From: Marinilabiliaceae bacterium JC040
GTDB lineage: Bacteria > Bacteroidota > Bacteroidia > Bacteroidales > Marinifilaceae
Length of the DNA: 64,000 nt
Reading direction: 5' to 3'
Assembly (NCBI GenBank): GCA_022496785.1
Contig: SNAP01000010.1
Coordinates: 26,123 to 90,122, forward strand
Shown: positions 1 through 8,625 of the stretch, in pieces
Layout of the letters: each line of letters starts with the position of its first letter
How positions within the stretch are numbered: the first letter of the stretch is position 1
Made by a program: the position numbers and the translations under genes
The notes under the pieces: model-generated
What the model saw: the letters and a program-made list of their open reading frames with translations, nothing else
Told to the model about the DNA's origin: nothing
The model's database searches: none

Positions 1-834
1 TAAACTATCCAAATGGGCATCAACCTGATCTATAAGCCATAAACATCTACCGCCATGCATTATATACTGGTCTATTGCTAATTTATCTTTTTCTGTAAAA
101 TCTTTTCTTGGCTGAGAAATCACAAGTGCTGAATATTTATTATAATCACGAGATATCTCATCGCAATCCACTAAATCTACATTATAAAAATCAGCCAAAC
201 TTCTACCTAAATCTGCTGTTTCAACCTTTGGAATTTCGTTATGTCCACTTAGAAAACCTATATTCTTTTTATTCTGTTGAGAAACAACATTTACAGCATT
301 AATCAATTCATACTCTAAAGATTCAATAGAATTATTAATATTCAAATCTGCTGGAAGATTCACATTATTCTTCAAAAGATTAACAGCCATTTCTTTCTTT
401 GAATTCCACAACATTAAAGCAGGGAATACTATCTGTTGAGACAAACTCTCATCACTCTTTCGTCTATTAATACTAGTTGGTTGAATACCTCTTTTCACAA
501 GAGAATTTATCAAACCCTGCTTTTCTTTATTATCAAGTATTGAATTTGGATTTCTAAAATGAAAATAAATTTTCTTATTAGAATAATTAGAAAATTCTGT
601 TAATAACTCATTCGTTCTTTCTCTCAAACGAACAAAAGAAGATGGTAAATCTCCATCTAAATATACTTCTACATAAACATCTTCAGGTAAATTTGCTAAT
701 ATACATTTAGTACTTTCCGAAAGAGTATATCTCCCCTCTGATGTCAAATCGAAACGATAATAAACTGCATTCGAAACTATTAAGCAAATAGCCAATACAC
801 CTATTATCTTTAAAACTTTATAATATTTTTTCAT
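1..834 (-). CDS. gldG: GldG-like ABC transporter auxiliary protein, N-terminal part (gene runs off the window)
   Basis: I translated this frame by hand: it stays open for 278 codons from an ATG at 834-832 to the left edge. It begins MKKYYKVLKI, then has one hydrophobic segment at about residues 8-25, followed by a soluble region with features such as YYRFDLTSEGRYTLS and a later GFLSGHNE segment. These match the GldG / ABC_transp_aux family, the partner of GldF in the GldAFG exporter-like complex tied to gliding motility in some Bacteroidota. Its ATG overlaps the TGA of gldF by four bases (ATGA), which implies translational coupling. The C-terminal membrane anchor expected for the family lies outside the window. 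The assignment is good; a role in gliding itself is not shown, because many non-gliding members carry the pair. Confidence 0.85.
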   Translation of the reverse strand, partial: MKKYYKVLKIIGVLAICLIVSNAVYYRFDLTSEGRYTLSESTKCILANLPEDVYVEVYLDGDLPSSFVRLRERTNELLTEFSNYSNKKIYFHFRNPNSILDNKEKQGLINSLVKRGIQPTSINRRKSDESLSQQIVFPALMLWNSKKEMAVNLLKNNVNLPADLNINNSIESLEYELINAVNVVSQQNKKNIGFLSGHNEIPKVETADLGRSLADFYNVDLVDCDEISRDYNKYSALVISQPRKDFTEKDKLAIDQYIMHGGRCLWLIDQVDAHLDSL

Positions 835-1568
835 GCTTTCAACTTATCAATTTTAACTTTAGACATATACAAAAACAAGTAAGTAGTTACTCCAAACCAA
901 ACTATATCACGAGTATCTAAAACTCCTCTAGACATAGAAGAATAATGGTTTGAAATTCCTAAATATTTAATATTTGATTCATATGCATAAAGATCTGGAA
1001 CGCTTGCTATAAAATCGAAACCTGCATAAAAAATAAAACAAGTACTCAAACCTATAACAAAGGCTATAATTTGATTGTCTGTTAAAGAAGATGCAAAAAG
1101 GGATACAGAAACAAATATTGAAGATAAAAACAGAAGTCCTATATAAGAACCAATAATATTTCCTATATCAATATTTCCTACTGGATCAGCTAAAAAATAA
1201 ATACTTAATACATAAAGAAAACTTGGTATTATTGTTATTAAAACAATCAACAAAGCAGATAGAAATTTAGAAAACACTATCGTAAAAGTACTTATTGGTC
1301 GAGAAAGTAATAATTCTAAAGTACCCGTTTTTCTTTCTTCTGCTATCAAACGCATACTGATTGCAGGAATAAGGAACAAAAATAATACTGGTGCCATTTC
1401 AAAAAAAGCAGATAAATCAGCATATCCATTGTCAAGTATATTATAACCTTCAGGAATCACCCAAAGAAAGAGTCCTGTCGCAATAAAAAAAAGTCCAATA
1501 ACAACATATGCTGCTAAAGAACTAAAAAAATAAGATATTTCTTTTCGTATCAAATAAATCATATTCAA
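831..1568 (-). CDS. gldF: GldF-like ABC transporter permease
   Basis: 245 residues, with about six hydrophobic segments spread over the whole length (near 16-36, 56-75, 98-125, 138-160, 167-190, 222-240) and a cytoplasmic stretch MRLIAEERKTGTLELLLSRP near residue 68-87 that is typical of ABC-2 permeases of the NatB/GldF type. It is the membrane subunit that would pair with a GldA ATPase, not seen here, and with GldG just downstream. The start ATG at 1568 directly abuts the lpxB stop with no gap; a second ATG two codons later is also possible. The gene sits at the end of a tightly packed minus-strand run with lpxB and the rml genes, so it is probably co-transcribed with them. Confidence 0.88.
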   Translation of the reverse strand: MNMIYLIRKEISYFFSSLAAYVVIGLFFIATGLFLWVIPEGYNILDNGYADLSAFFEMAPVLFLFLIPAISMRLIAEERKTGTLELLLSRPISTFTIVFSKFLSALLIVLITIIPSFLYVLSIYFLADPVGNIDIGNIIGSYIGLLFLSSIFVSVSLFASSLTDNQIIAFVIGLSTCFIFYAGFDFIASVPDLYAYESNIKYLGISNHYSSMSRGVLDTRDIVWFGVTTYLFLYMSKVKIDKLKA

Positions 1569-2705
1569 TTATTTATCTTGTTTCAACAATTTGTATATTC
1601 TATTTGCAAAACGCTCGCTTACCCCTTTCTCTCCCAGACTATTAGATAAATCTTTATAATCTTTTAGCATTTTCTCTCTTGGCTCACCATCCTTTAAAAT
1701 CTTATCTAACTCTTTAATTATTAAACGTTCACAGAAATGATGTTGTAATAATTCCACCACAACCTGTTTTTGCATTATTATATTTACCAGAGATACAAAC
1801 TTAATATTCAATATTGCTTTCATTAAATGATAAATAAAAGCTCCTCCAAAAGTTTTATAGCACACCACTTGAGGGGTACCTAAAAGTGCTGTTTCAAGAG
1901 TTGCTGTACCAGAAGTAACCAAAGCAGCTCGTGAATTAATCAACAATCCATAAGTCTGGTCGAAAACAATTTTAACATTCTTATCTCCAATAATAGGTTT
2001 ATAATCTTCCATTGTTAAAGATGGAGCTCCAGCAATCACAAACTGATAATCTGGATATTTATCTACAACCTTCAACATTTCAGGAATACTAGTCTTAAGC
2101 TCTTGAATCCTACTTCCAGCAAGCAAAGATATTATAGGTCGTTCATCTAAATTGTTTGCTTCTCTTATATCAATATTTGCTATTCTTTCCTTCTCTAATT
2201 TCTTACTAATTTCATCAACTAAAGGATTTCCTTCGTAATGAACCTTATAATTTAAATCTTTAAAGAAATCCACTTCAAAAGGAAAGATGCAGAACATTTC
2301 ATCTATATATTTTCTTATAGCTTTTATTCTCCATTTCTTCCAAGCCCAAATTTTAGGAGAAATATAATAATAATTCTTAATACCTATCTTATGAGTATAT
2401 TCTGCTATCCGTAAATTAAAACCAGGATAATCTACAAAAATCATAACATCTGGATTCCATTCCTTAATATCTGACTTCGCATAATCCATATTTGCTTTTA
2501 TCTTATCAAGATTCTTCAATACGGTTAAAAAGCCCATAACAGCAGTCTCTTTGTAATTCTTAACTAAGAATCCTCCTGCAGCCTCCATCTTCTCTCCCCC
2601 ATAACATCTAAATTCAGCATCTTTATCTACTTCCTTTAGTGCTTTCATTAAATTAGAGGCATGTAAATCTCCCGAAGCCTCTCCTGCTATTATATAATAC
2701 TTCAT
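1569..2705 (-). CDS. lpxB: Lipid-A-disaccharide synthase
   Basis: 378 residues, normal for LpxB. It condenses UDP-2,3-diacylglucosamine with lipid X to make the tetra-acyl disaccharide of lipid A at the inner membrane face. The N-terminus reads MKYYIIAGEASGDLHASNLM, the hallmark GEASGD motif of this GT19 family. Further family stretches are PKIWAWKKWR near 117-126, LLAGSRIQELK near 194-204 and TSGTATLETALLGTPQVV near 264-281. The ATG overlaps the rfbD stop by one base (TAATG), so the two are probably translationally coupled. The usual Bacteroidota neighbour surE is not present here; rfbC/rfbD take its place, so lipid A and rhamnose-nucleotide synthesis genes share one transcript. Confidence 0.95.
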   Translation of the reverse strand: MKYYIIAGEASGDLHASNLMKALKEVDKDAEFRCYGGEKMEAAGGFLVKNYKETAVMGFLTVLKNLDKIKANMDYAKSDIKEWNPDVMIFVDYPGFNLRIAEYTHKIGIKNYYYISPKIWAWKKWRIKAIRKYIDEMFCIFPFEVDFFKDLNYKVHYEGNPLVDEISKKLEKERIANIDIREANNLDERPIISLLAGSRIQELKTSIPEMLKVVDKYPDYQFVIAGAPSLTMEDYKPIIGDKNVKIVFDQTYGLLINSRAALVTSGTATLETALLGTPQVVCYKTFGGAFIYHLMKAILNIKFVSLVNIIMQKQVVVELLQHHFCERLIIKELDKILKDGEPREKMLKDYKDLSNSLGEKGVSERFANRIYKLLKQDK

Positions 2706-3565
2706 TAGTTTAGGTTTCTTTTAATTTCTTTCTTTAATACTTCTTTCCAGTCTTCTATTGAAAAATCAAAATCATTTAAAAGTTTTGTCTTATCTAAAAC
2801 TGAATATTTTGGTCTTTCTGCCTTCTGAGGATATTCTTCACTCTTAATAGGAACAACCTTACAAACTATATTGGAAAATTCTATTATTGAAGATGCAAAA
2901 TCATACCAAGAACACTCTCCACCATCTGAGAAATTATATATTTCATTTATTTTATCAAACTTAAGTGACAATAAATGAAAGATAAAATTAACAAGTTTAT
3001 TTGCATTAGTAGGTGTTCCTATTTGGTCTGAAATCACACGAATACTTTCATTTTCTATACCTATACGTTGAATAGTCTTTAAGAAATTATTCCCCTCAAA
3101 AGAATAAAGCCAAGATGTTCTCAAAACTATTACTTTTGAACAATTCTCCAAAGCTACTTTCTCTCCAGAAAGTTTAGACTTTCCATAAACAGATAAAGGA
3201 TTTGTAATGTCCATCTCTTTATATGGTATTGTTTTTCTTCCATCAAAGACAAAATCAGTAGAAATATGAATAAAAAGAGCATTCATTTTCTCTGCAGCTA
3301 AAGCAAGATTTAAAACACCATCCGAATTCACCTTAAAAGCAATATCTTTCTCTTCTTCTGCCAAATCCACTTTAGTATAAGCAGCTGCATTAATAATACA
3401 ATCGTATACTTTATCTCTAAAGAAAGATTCAACACTCTCTCTTGAAGAAATATCTAAATCTTTTCTCCCTACATAATCAATCAATAAAGATTGGTTTAAC
3501 AACAAAGATTCTTTCTTAAAACAAGAACCTAATTGCCCATCTGCTCCTGTTAATAGAATTCTCAT
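2705..3565 (-). CDS. rfbD: dTDP-4-dehydrorhamnose reductase
   Basis: An extended short-chain reductase (RmlD) that makes dTDP-L-rhamnose for surface polysaccharide. The Rossmann motif GADGQLG stands at the N-terminus, the NAAAYTKVDLAE motif lies near residue 60, ISTDFVFDG near 103-111 and the catalytic YGKSK near 129-133. I chose the second in-frame ATG (3565) because it forms an ATGA overlap with the rfbC stop; the first ATG at 3571 would add only Met-Ser. About 286 residues, the usual length. rfbA and rfbB, needed for the first two steps of the pathway, are not in this window and must lie elsewhere. Confidence 0.92.
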   Translation of the reverse strand: MRILLTGADGQLGSCFKKESLLLNQSLLIDYVGRKDLDISSRESVESFFRDKVYDCIINAAAYTKVDLAEEEKDIAFKVNSDGVLNLALAAEKMNALFIHISTDFVFDGRKTIPYKEMDITNPLSVYGKSKLSGEKVALENCSKVIVLRTSWLYSFEGNNFLKTIQRIGIENESIRVISDQIGTPTNANKLVNFIFHLLSLKFDKINEIYNFSDGGECSWYDFASSIIEFSNIVCKVVPIKSEEYPQKAERPKYSVLDKTKLLNDFDFSIEDWKEVLKKEIKRNLN

Positions 3566-4092
3566 AGACATGAGTATTTCTTATCTTTTTCTGAAATTAT
3601 CATATCCTCTTCTTTTATTCTCCAATCAATTCCCAACTTAGGATCATTGAATTTCAAACCACCTTCGGCTTCTGGACAATAAAGATTATCACATTTATAT
3701 TGGAAAATTACTCTCTCTGAAAGAGCTGCATACCCATGAGCAAATCCTCTAGGAATAAACATTTGCAATTTATTCTCATTAGATAATATTTGAGATACAT
3801 ATTGTCCATAAGTAGGAGATTCTTCTCTCAAATCAACAGCAACATCAAGTACTTTTCCCTCTGTTACTCTTATAAGTTTTGCTTGAGCAAATTCTCCTTT
3901 TTGGAAATGTAATCCTCTAACAACTCCATATGATGAACAAGCTTCGTTATCTTGTATAAAATCTACACCATAACCAATTGCTTTATCAAAATCTCTTTTA
4001 TTATATGATTCGAAGAAATAACCTCTAGAATCCTCAAAAACTTTAGGTTCTATAAGTACAACTCCAGGAATACGCGTTTTAGTCAATTTCAT
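3562..4092 (-). CDS. rfbC: dTDP-4-dehydrorhamnose 3,5-epimerase
   Basis: 176 residues, a standard length for RmlC cupins. It epimerises C3 and C5 of dTDP-4-keto-6-deoxyglucose before reduction by RfbD. Visible family motifs are the SRGYFFESYNKRDF stretch near residues 22-35, GVVRGLHFQ near 56-64 with the catalytic His, and IPRGFAHGY near 113-121. The stop codon overlaps the rfbD start, and the gene heads the rfbC-rfbD-lpxB-gldF-gldG run. Only ten bases separate it from sdaA upstream, so the transcript may begin at or before sdaA. Confidence 0.95.
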   Translation of the reverse strand: MKLTKTRIPGVVLIEPKVFEDSRGYFFESYNKRDFDKAIGYGVDFIQDNEACSSYGVVRGLHFQKGEFAQAKLIRVTEGKVLDVAVDLREESPTYGQYVSQILSNENKLQMFIPRGFAHGYAALSERVIFQYKCDNLYCPEAEGGLKFNDPKLGIDWRIKEEDMIISEKDKKYSCL

Positions 4093-4102
4093 ATTATAAA
4101 GA

Positions 4103-5335
4103 TTATTTTACTTTTTTCTTTCTACCTCTTCTAATAACTGGACGACAAATACGAGCTAAACCTCCTAAACTAGTTTCTCTATATTTCTCTTGCATATCCA
4201 ATCCTGTTTCCATCATAGTAGCAACCACCTCATCGAATGACACTCTATGATTTCCATCAGTAAAAAGAGCATATATAGCACATTCTCTAGCTTTCTGAGC
4301 TACAAAAGCATTTCTCTCTATACACGGTATTTGAACATATCCCCCTACTGGGTCACAAGTTAAACCTAAATTGTGCTCAAATCCCATCTCTGCCGCATAT
4401 TCTATTTGCTTTATACTACCTCCCAATATTTGGGCTGCACCTCCTGCTGCCATAGCACATGCTGTTCCTATCTCTCCCTGACATCCTACTTCTGCACCTG
4501 AAATTGAACCATTTGTCTTAACAATATTACCTATCAGACCTGCTGTTGCTAATCCTCTTAAAATTCTTTTAGGACTAATCTCTTGGTCTCTTTTTAGAAA
4601 ACTAAAAACTGCTGGAACAACTCCACATGCTCCACATGTTGGTGCTGTTACCACAATACCTCCACCTGCATTCTCTTCTGATACTGCTAAAGCTGTAGAA
4701 AACAATATTCCCAATGGACGTAAAGAACCACTAGATTGTTTTGCTCTTATATAATATGAACTTGCTTTTCTTGCTAATTTTAAAGTACCTGGCAATACTC
4801 CTTCATTCTCCAAACCTCTCTTTATGGCATCTAGCATAGTCTCCCATACTTTTTCCAAATATGTCCATATTTCGGGACCTTCGTGCATTTCTACATATTC
4901 CCAATAAGATTTACCTTCTTTCTCACACCAACGCATTACGTCTGCCATCTTCACGTTAGGATAAATATCAGATTTACCACTATCGAAAGTACCTATATCA
5001 TCTTTTAAACTTCCTCCTCCAACAGAATATACTGTCCAATCTGCAACAACTTTTCCATCTTCTAATCCTTCAAAAAGCATAGCATTAGGATGAACTGGTA
5101 AAACCTTCTTAGGTTTCCACACAATATCAACCTTACTAGGGGCTAGCACTTTCTTTATAACTGTATCAGTACCGTGACCAACACCTGTAGCAGCTAAACT
5201 ACCATATAAAGTAACTCGAAAATGTTTTAATGTAGGATTATTACTACTAAACATCTTAGCAGCTTCTGAAGGACCCATAGTATGAGAAGATGACGGTCCA
5301 TATCCAATTTTGAAGATTTCTTTTATTGATTCCAC
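4103..5335 (-). CDS. sdaA: L-serine ammonia-lyase (single-chain, iron-sulfur)
   Basis: 410 residues carrying both domains of a type 2 L-serine dehydratase in one chain. The beta domain opens with PSSSHT at residues 14-19, and the alpha domain contains TAPTCGACG, VGCQGEIG, LTCDPVGG and IPCIERN. The cysteines of the last three motifs are those expected to hold the catalytic 4Fe-4S cluster. The enzyme turns L-serine into pyruvate and ammonia in the cytoplasm. It is slightly shorter than the E. coli enzyme (about 454 residues), as is common for this phylum. The C-terminus is strongly basic (RRGRKKKVK). It lies between the rfb genes and the RNase P RNA and has no obvious functional link to either. 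Confidence 0.94.
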   Translation of the reverse strand: MESIKEIFKIGYGPSSSHTMGPSEAAKMFSSNNPTLKHFRVTLYGSLAATGVGHGTDTVIKKVLAPSKVDIVWKPKKVLPVHPNAMLFEGLEDGKVVADWTVYSVGGGSLKDDIGTFDSGKSDIYPNVKMADVMRWCEKEGKSYWEYVEMHEGPEIWTYLEKVWETMLDAIKRGLENEGVLPGTLKLARKASSYYIRAKQSSGSLRPLGILFSTALAVSEENAGGGIVVTAPTCGACGVVPAVFSFLKRDQEISPKRILRGLATAGLIGNIVKTNGSISGAEVGCQGEIGTACAMAAGGAAQILGGSIKQIEYAAEMGFEHNLGLTCDPVGGYVQIPCIERNAFVAQKARECAIYALFTDGNHRVSFDEVVATMMETGLDMQEKYRETSLGGLARICRPVIRRGRKKKVK

Positions 5336-5362
5336 TTCCTTAATAGTTTAGTGAAAAACAAA

Positions 5363-5715
5363 AAGAGAGAGTCGATAAGCCGGGTTCTGTTCTCCAAAAG
5401 GAGCTTCTATCATTTATCTACTATTGAAATCACTTTCAATCTCTAGCAACCTACCCCTCAGTATCGGCCGAACAGACCTCAAACACTGATATACATGGTC
5501 TTGCAGCCTACATGTGGTACAGCTATTTTAATCACTTAAAACACTGGTGAGCTCTTACCTCGCCTTTTCACCCTTACCACCTAAGTGGCGGTTATTCTCT
5601 GTTACCTTACCATACTCTCACGAATACCTTCCAGTTACGAAGTGTAGCGTTCTGCGCTGCCCGGACTTTCCTCTCGTTACCTATAGTAACCAGCGATAGA
5701 ATGACCTTCTCTTTT
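5363..5715 (-). ncRNA. rnpB: RNase P RNA (bacterial type A)
   Basis: On the minus strand the sequence starts with GAGAAGGTCATTCTATCGC and continues into GAGGAAAGTCCGGGC, the universal P4/J3-4 region of RNase P RNA. It ends with GAACCCGGCTTATCGAC, the conserved 3' strand that closes the core helix. The total of about 350 nt is normal for a type A molecule. A TAAATTTG -7 box stands eight bases upstream of the inferred 5' end. This ribozyme trims the 5' leaders of precursor tRNAs. The ends are placed by eye and may be off by a few bases. Confidence 0.95.
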
Positions 5716-5722
5716 TGCTTTG

Positions 5723-5730
5723 CAAATTTA
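5723..5730 (-). promoter_or_regulatory. Probable promoter -7 box for the RNase P RNA
   Basis: On the minus strand the octamer TAAATTTG fits the Bacteroidota TAnnTTTG -7 consensus and lies about eight bases before the conserved start of the RNase P RNA, the correct distance to a start point. I do not see a clear TTTG -33 element at the standard spacing. Confidence 0.6.
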
Positions 5731-5752
5731 TAATTTTTTTTACTTTATCACC

Positions 5753-6964
5753 TTATTTCTTAAATAAAAGAGAGCTATCTCCGTAAGATAGAAATCTAAA
5801 GTCTCTCTCTAAAGCGAATTTATAAATTTTATGCCAATCTTCACCTACTAATGCAGATACTAAAAGTAATAATGTACTATTTGGTTGGTGGAAATTTGTA
5901 ACAATTGCGTCAATTACCTTATAATCGTAACCAGGAACAATAATTATCTTTGTAGAAGCTACATATAATTCTATTGAATGTTCTTTCATATAATTATAAA
6001 TTGCCTCGTAAGCTTCCTTCCTAGTATAGTCTTGTTTCAAATCGTATATTTCCCACTGACCTATAAAATCTATATCTTCAACTCCTTCAAGAAGTTTTAC
6101 ACCTATCCAATAAAAACTTTCTAAAGTTCTTACCGAAGTAGTTCCAACAGCAAAAACATTTTCTTTTGTTTCCACTATCTCTTTTACTGTCTCTAAAGAT
6201 ATAGAAATACGCTCAGTATGCATATCATGTCCACCAATATTTTCAGATTTTACTGGTTTAAATGTACCTGCTCCTACGTGTAAAGTTAATTCTGAGATAC
6301 TTACACCCTTATTTTTTAACGATTCTATAACTGAATCTGTGAAATGTAAACCTGCTGTTGGTGCAGCTACAGAACCCTCATATTTAGAATAAACTGTTTG
6401 GTATCTTACTGTATCTGAGTCTTCTGAATCTCTATTTAAATATGGAGGTACTGGTATTTTACCCGTTATTTCAAGAACTTCCCCAAAAGTCAAGTCTTCA
6501 CAATTCCACGAAAAACGAATTCTATTCGATTCTCCATCTGTAAAATCTCTTACTGCTGAAAGAACATATTCTGTATTATTATATTCGAAAGGCATTTCTA
6601 AACTACCTGTCTTCCATTTCTTAGAATTTCCTACAATACAATCCCAAACACACGACTTTTTAGATTGAAAGACTAAAGAATAATCAGATGGTTCTAGTGG
6701 GTTAAGGCAGAATATTTCTATTCTAGCTCCAGTTGTTTTATGAAATATTAAACGTGCATGAATAACCTTAGTATTATTAAATACTAGAGTCGTATCACTA
6801 GGAACTAACGAAGATATATCTTTAAAAGAATATTCATCAACATTACCCTCTTTATATACTAATAATTTAGATGCATCACGTTGTGCTAAAGGATATTTAG
6901 CAATTCTTTCTTCTGGAAGATTATATGTGAAGTCTTCTATTTTTATATCTTTCAATCCCATCAT
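5753..6964 (-). CDS. queA: tRNA preQ1(34) S-adenosylmethionine ribosyltransferase-isomerase
   Basis: 403 residues, longer than the E. coli enzyme (about 356) but usual for Bacteroidota. QueA transfers the ribosyl moiety of SAM to preQ1 at position 34 of tRNA to give epoxyqueuosine. Family features are YNLPEERIAKYP near residues 14-25, VFNNTKVIHARL near 61-72, SVAAPTAGLHFT near 198-209 and NFHQPNSTLLLLVSA near 358-372. Two adjacent ATGs (6964 and 6961) can serve as start. It functionally pairs with tgt at 15.3-16.4 kb, which inserts the preQ1 base that QueA modifies, so two steps of queuosine synthesis lie in this window. Confidence 0.95.
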   Translation of the reverse strand: MMGLKDIKIEDFTYNLPEERIAKYPLAQRDASKLLVYKEGNVDEYSFKDISSLVPSDTTLVFNNTKVIHARLIFHKTTGARIEIFCLNPLEPSDYSLVFQSKKSCVWDCIVGNSKKWKTGSLEMPFEYNNTEYVLSAVRDFTDGESNRIRFSWNCEDLTFGEVLEITGKIPVPPYLNRDSEDSDTVRYQTVYSKYEGSVAAPTAGLHFTDSVIESLKNKGVSISELTLHVGAGTFKPVKSENIGGHDMHTERISISLETVKEIVETKENVFAVGTTSVRTLESFYWIGVKLLEGVEDIDFIGQWEIYDLKQDYTRKEAYEAIYNYMKEHSIELYVASTKIIIVPGYDYKVIDAIVTNFHQPNSTLLLLVSALVGEDWHKIYKFALERDFRFLSYGDSSLLFKK

Positions 6965-7035
6965 TATAAGTATTTAATTGTGGGAGCAAAAATATAAAAA
7001 CTATTCGATATACTATATAGATGTAAATACTTTAC

Positions 7036-7611
7036 TTAAGCAACTTCTTCTTCTAATTCTTCCTCTTCCGTAAGGTCTATTGATTTCTCTACAGAAGCTA
7101 CTGGACCATAAGCCTTCAATTCTGTAGACATTAAACAAACATCTTTTACTTCCAAAGAATCAAATTCTGCTGTTCTATTCATATCTATAAGCTTGTGAAA
7201 CTTACGCTTATCATGAATTGTATTCACTCTAGCAAGAAGAATATTAGGAATCAATTTACTTGTGTCTTCATCTATAAACTCAGCTAAACAAGATGCAATC
7301 TTTTCTCTAAGATTCTGAAATTCATCTGTGTGTTCAACACCAGCATAAATAAAATTAGAACCCACATTTCCAACTCCTTTAATAGAAGTAGAAAAAGAAT
7401 GCACACTATTTAATGATTCCTCTAGCTTTTCAATTAAGACTTTTGATTTTTTCATCCCTAAGTCGTTTATTTGTGCTAGTTTTATACATAGCTCAGTATC
7501 AGGAACCCATCTCACCCTTTCCTTTTTTAAAAGAGATTGAGTATTCCTAACTAGTTTTAATAAACCAGGAGCTACATCTACCTTTATCGCTATGAACAAA
7601 TTTTCTTTCAT
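7036..7611 (-). CDS. ThpR/LigT-like 2H phosphoesterase fold protein lacking both HxTx motifs
   Basis: 191 residues. The start (MKENLFIAIKV), the RWVPDTE segment near 34-40 and LLARVNTIHDKRKFHKLI near 125-142 follow RNA 2',3'-cyclic phosphodiesterases (ThpR, old 2'-5' RNA ligase). The two catalytic tetrads that define the 2H family, HxTx, are absent: the first position reads CIKL at residues 42-45 and the second NILL at 123-126, so both His and both Thr are replaced. The tail is acidic (EEEELEEEVA). The fold is probably kept but the classical hydrolysis should not occur. Binding without catalysis, or decay, are both possible. It sits alone between queA and the AMP nucleosidase gene. Confidence 0.75.
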   Translation of the reverse strand: MKENLFIAIKVDVAPGLLKLVRNTQSLLKKERVRWVPDTELCIKLAQINDLGMKKSKVLIEKLEESLNSVHSFSTSIKGVGNVGSNFIYAGVEHTDEFQNLREKIASCLAEFIDEDTSKLIPNILLARVNTIHDKRKFHKLIDMNRTAEFDSLEVKDVCLMSTELKAYGPVASVEKSIDLTEEEELEEEVA

Positions 7612-7854
7612 TATTTCTTAAGTTTCTCTCTACAAATATGTAATATAATAATATAACCACAAAATAAACTTACATAAACGAGCTACATACTTAGATTAAT
7701 GGCTATATATTCTTGACTAAAAATAATCATTTTTTCTGAATCATTTATAAACATTACATTTTAAACAAGTATTTTATATTTATTTTAACTTTTATCAACA
7801 GCCAAAGGCTATTAATCAATATTTTTTGTACATTTATATGAAAATCAGATAATT
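7612..7854. other. Intergenic region between divergent genes, no gene seen
   Basis: AT-rich spacer of about 240 bases between the ThpR-like gene (minus) and amn (plus). It holds a short AGCC/GGCT inverted repeat near 7801-7811, and an ATATTTTTTGTAC stretch near 7820-7832 that resembles a -7 box with one extra base and could drive amn. No open frame is convincing. Confidence 0.5.
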
Positions 7855-8625
7855 ATGAAAACAAAGCAAGAAATCACAAACGACTGGTTACCTAGGTATA
7901 CTGGTAGACAAATCAACGAATTTACTCCATATATATTATTATGCAACTTCTCTCACTACTTAGATTTATTTGCTGATAAATATAATGTTCCAATTATAGG
8001 TAAAGATAAAGCTATGCCAAATGTATCGGCAAATGGGATAACTCTTATCGACTTCGGTATTGGTAGCCCTAATGCTGCAACAATTATGGATATACTAACT
8101 CCTATTCAACCTAAAGCCGTATTATTCTTAGGGAAATGTGGTGGTCTAAAAAAGAAAAATGCACTAGGAGACTTAATACTACCTCTTGCAGCTATTAGAG
8201 CTGAAGCTACTTCCGACAATTACCTTCCTAAAATGGTTCCTGCACTTCCTGCATTTAGAGTACAGAAAGCAACATCAGAAACTATTCAAGAATTTGAAAA
8301 AGACTATTGGACAGGAGTTGTATATACAACAAATAGAAGAGTTTGGGAATACGATAAAGAGTTTAGAGAATATCTAATATCTACTAGAGCAAACTCTATA
8401 GACATGGAAACAGCAACTCTTTTCACCGTTGGTTTTACGAATAGTATTCCATGTGGAGCACTCCTATTAGTCTCGGATAGACCATTAGAACCAGGAGGAG
8501 TTAAAACAGAAGTTTCAGATAAGAAAGTTACAGACACCTATGTAAACAATCATTTAGAAATAGGTATCAAGACACTAGAACATATTATGAATTCTAAAGA
8601 AACTATGAAACACTTACGTTTTTAG
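7855..8625 (+). CDS. amn: AMP nucleosidase (Bacteroidota short form)
   Basis: 256 residues of the nucleoside phosphorylase/MTAN fold (PNP_UDP_1). AMP nucleosidase splits AMP into adenine and ribose 5-phosphate. Visible landmarks are IDFGIGSPNA at 65-74 (phosphosugar side), the FLGKCGG turn at 91-97 and SIDMETA at 181-187, whose Met-Glu pair contacts the ribose in this fold. It lacks the extra N-terminal domain of the 480-residue E. coli Amn, as in other Bacteroidota proteins given this name. A specificity for AMP rather than another purine nucleoside is inferred from family naming. The 3' end overlaps holA on the opposite strand by four bases. Confidence 0.85.
   Translation: MKTKQEITNDWLPRYTGRQINEFTPYILLCNFSHYLDLFADKYNVPIIGKDKAMPNVSANGITLIDFGIGSPNAATIMDILTPIQPKAVLFLGKCGGLKKKNALGDLILPLAAIRAEATSDNYLPKMVPALPAFRVQKATSETIQEFEKDYWTGVVYTTNRRVWEYDKEFREYLISTRANSIDMETATLFTVGFTNSIPCGALLLVSDRPLEPGGVKTEVSDKKVTDTYVNNHLEIGIKTLEHIMNSKETMKHLRF

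Noticed and set aside
8304..8537. Minus-strand 77-codon open frame inside amn
   Set aside because: Lies fully antisense to the AMP nucleosidase coding region; no independent evidence.
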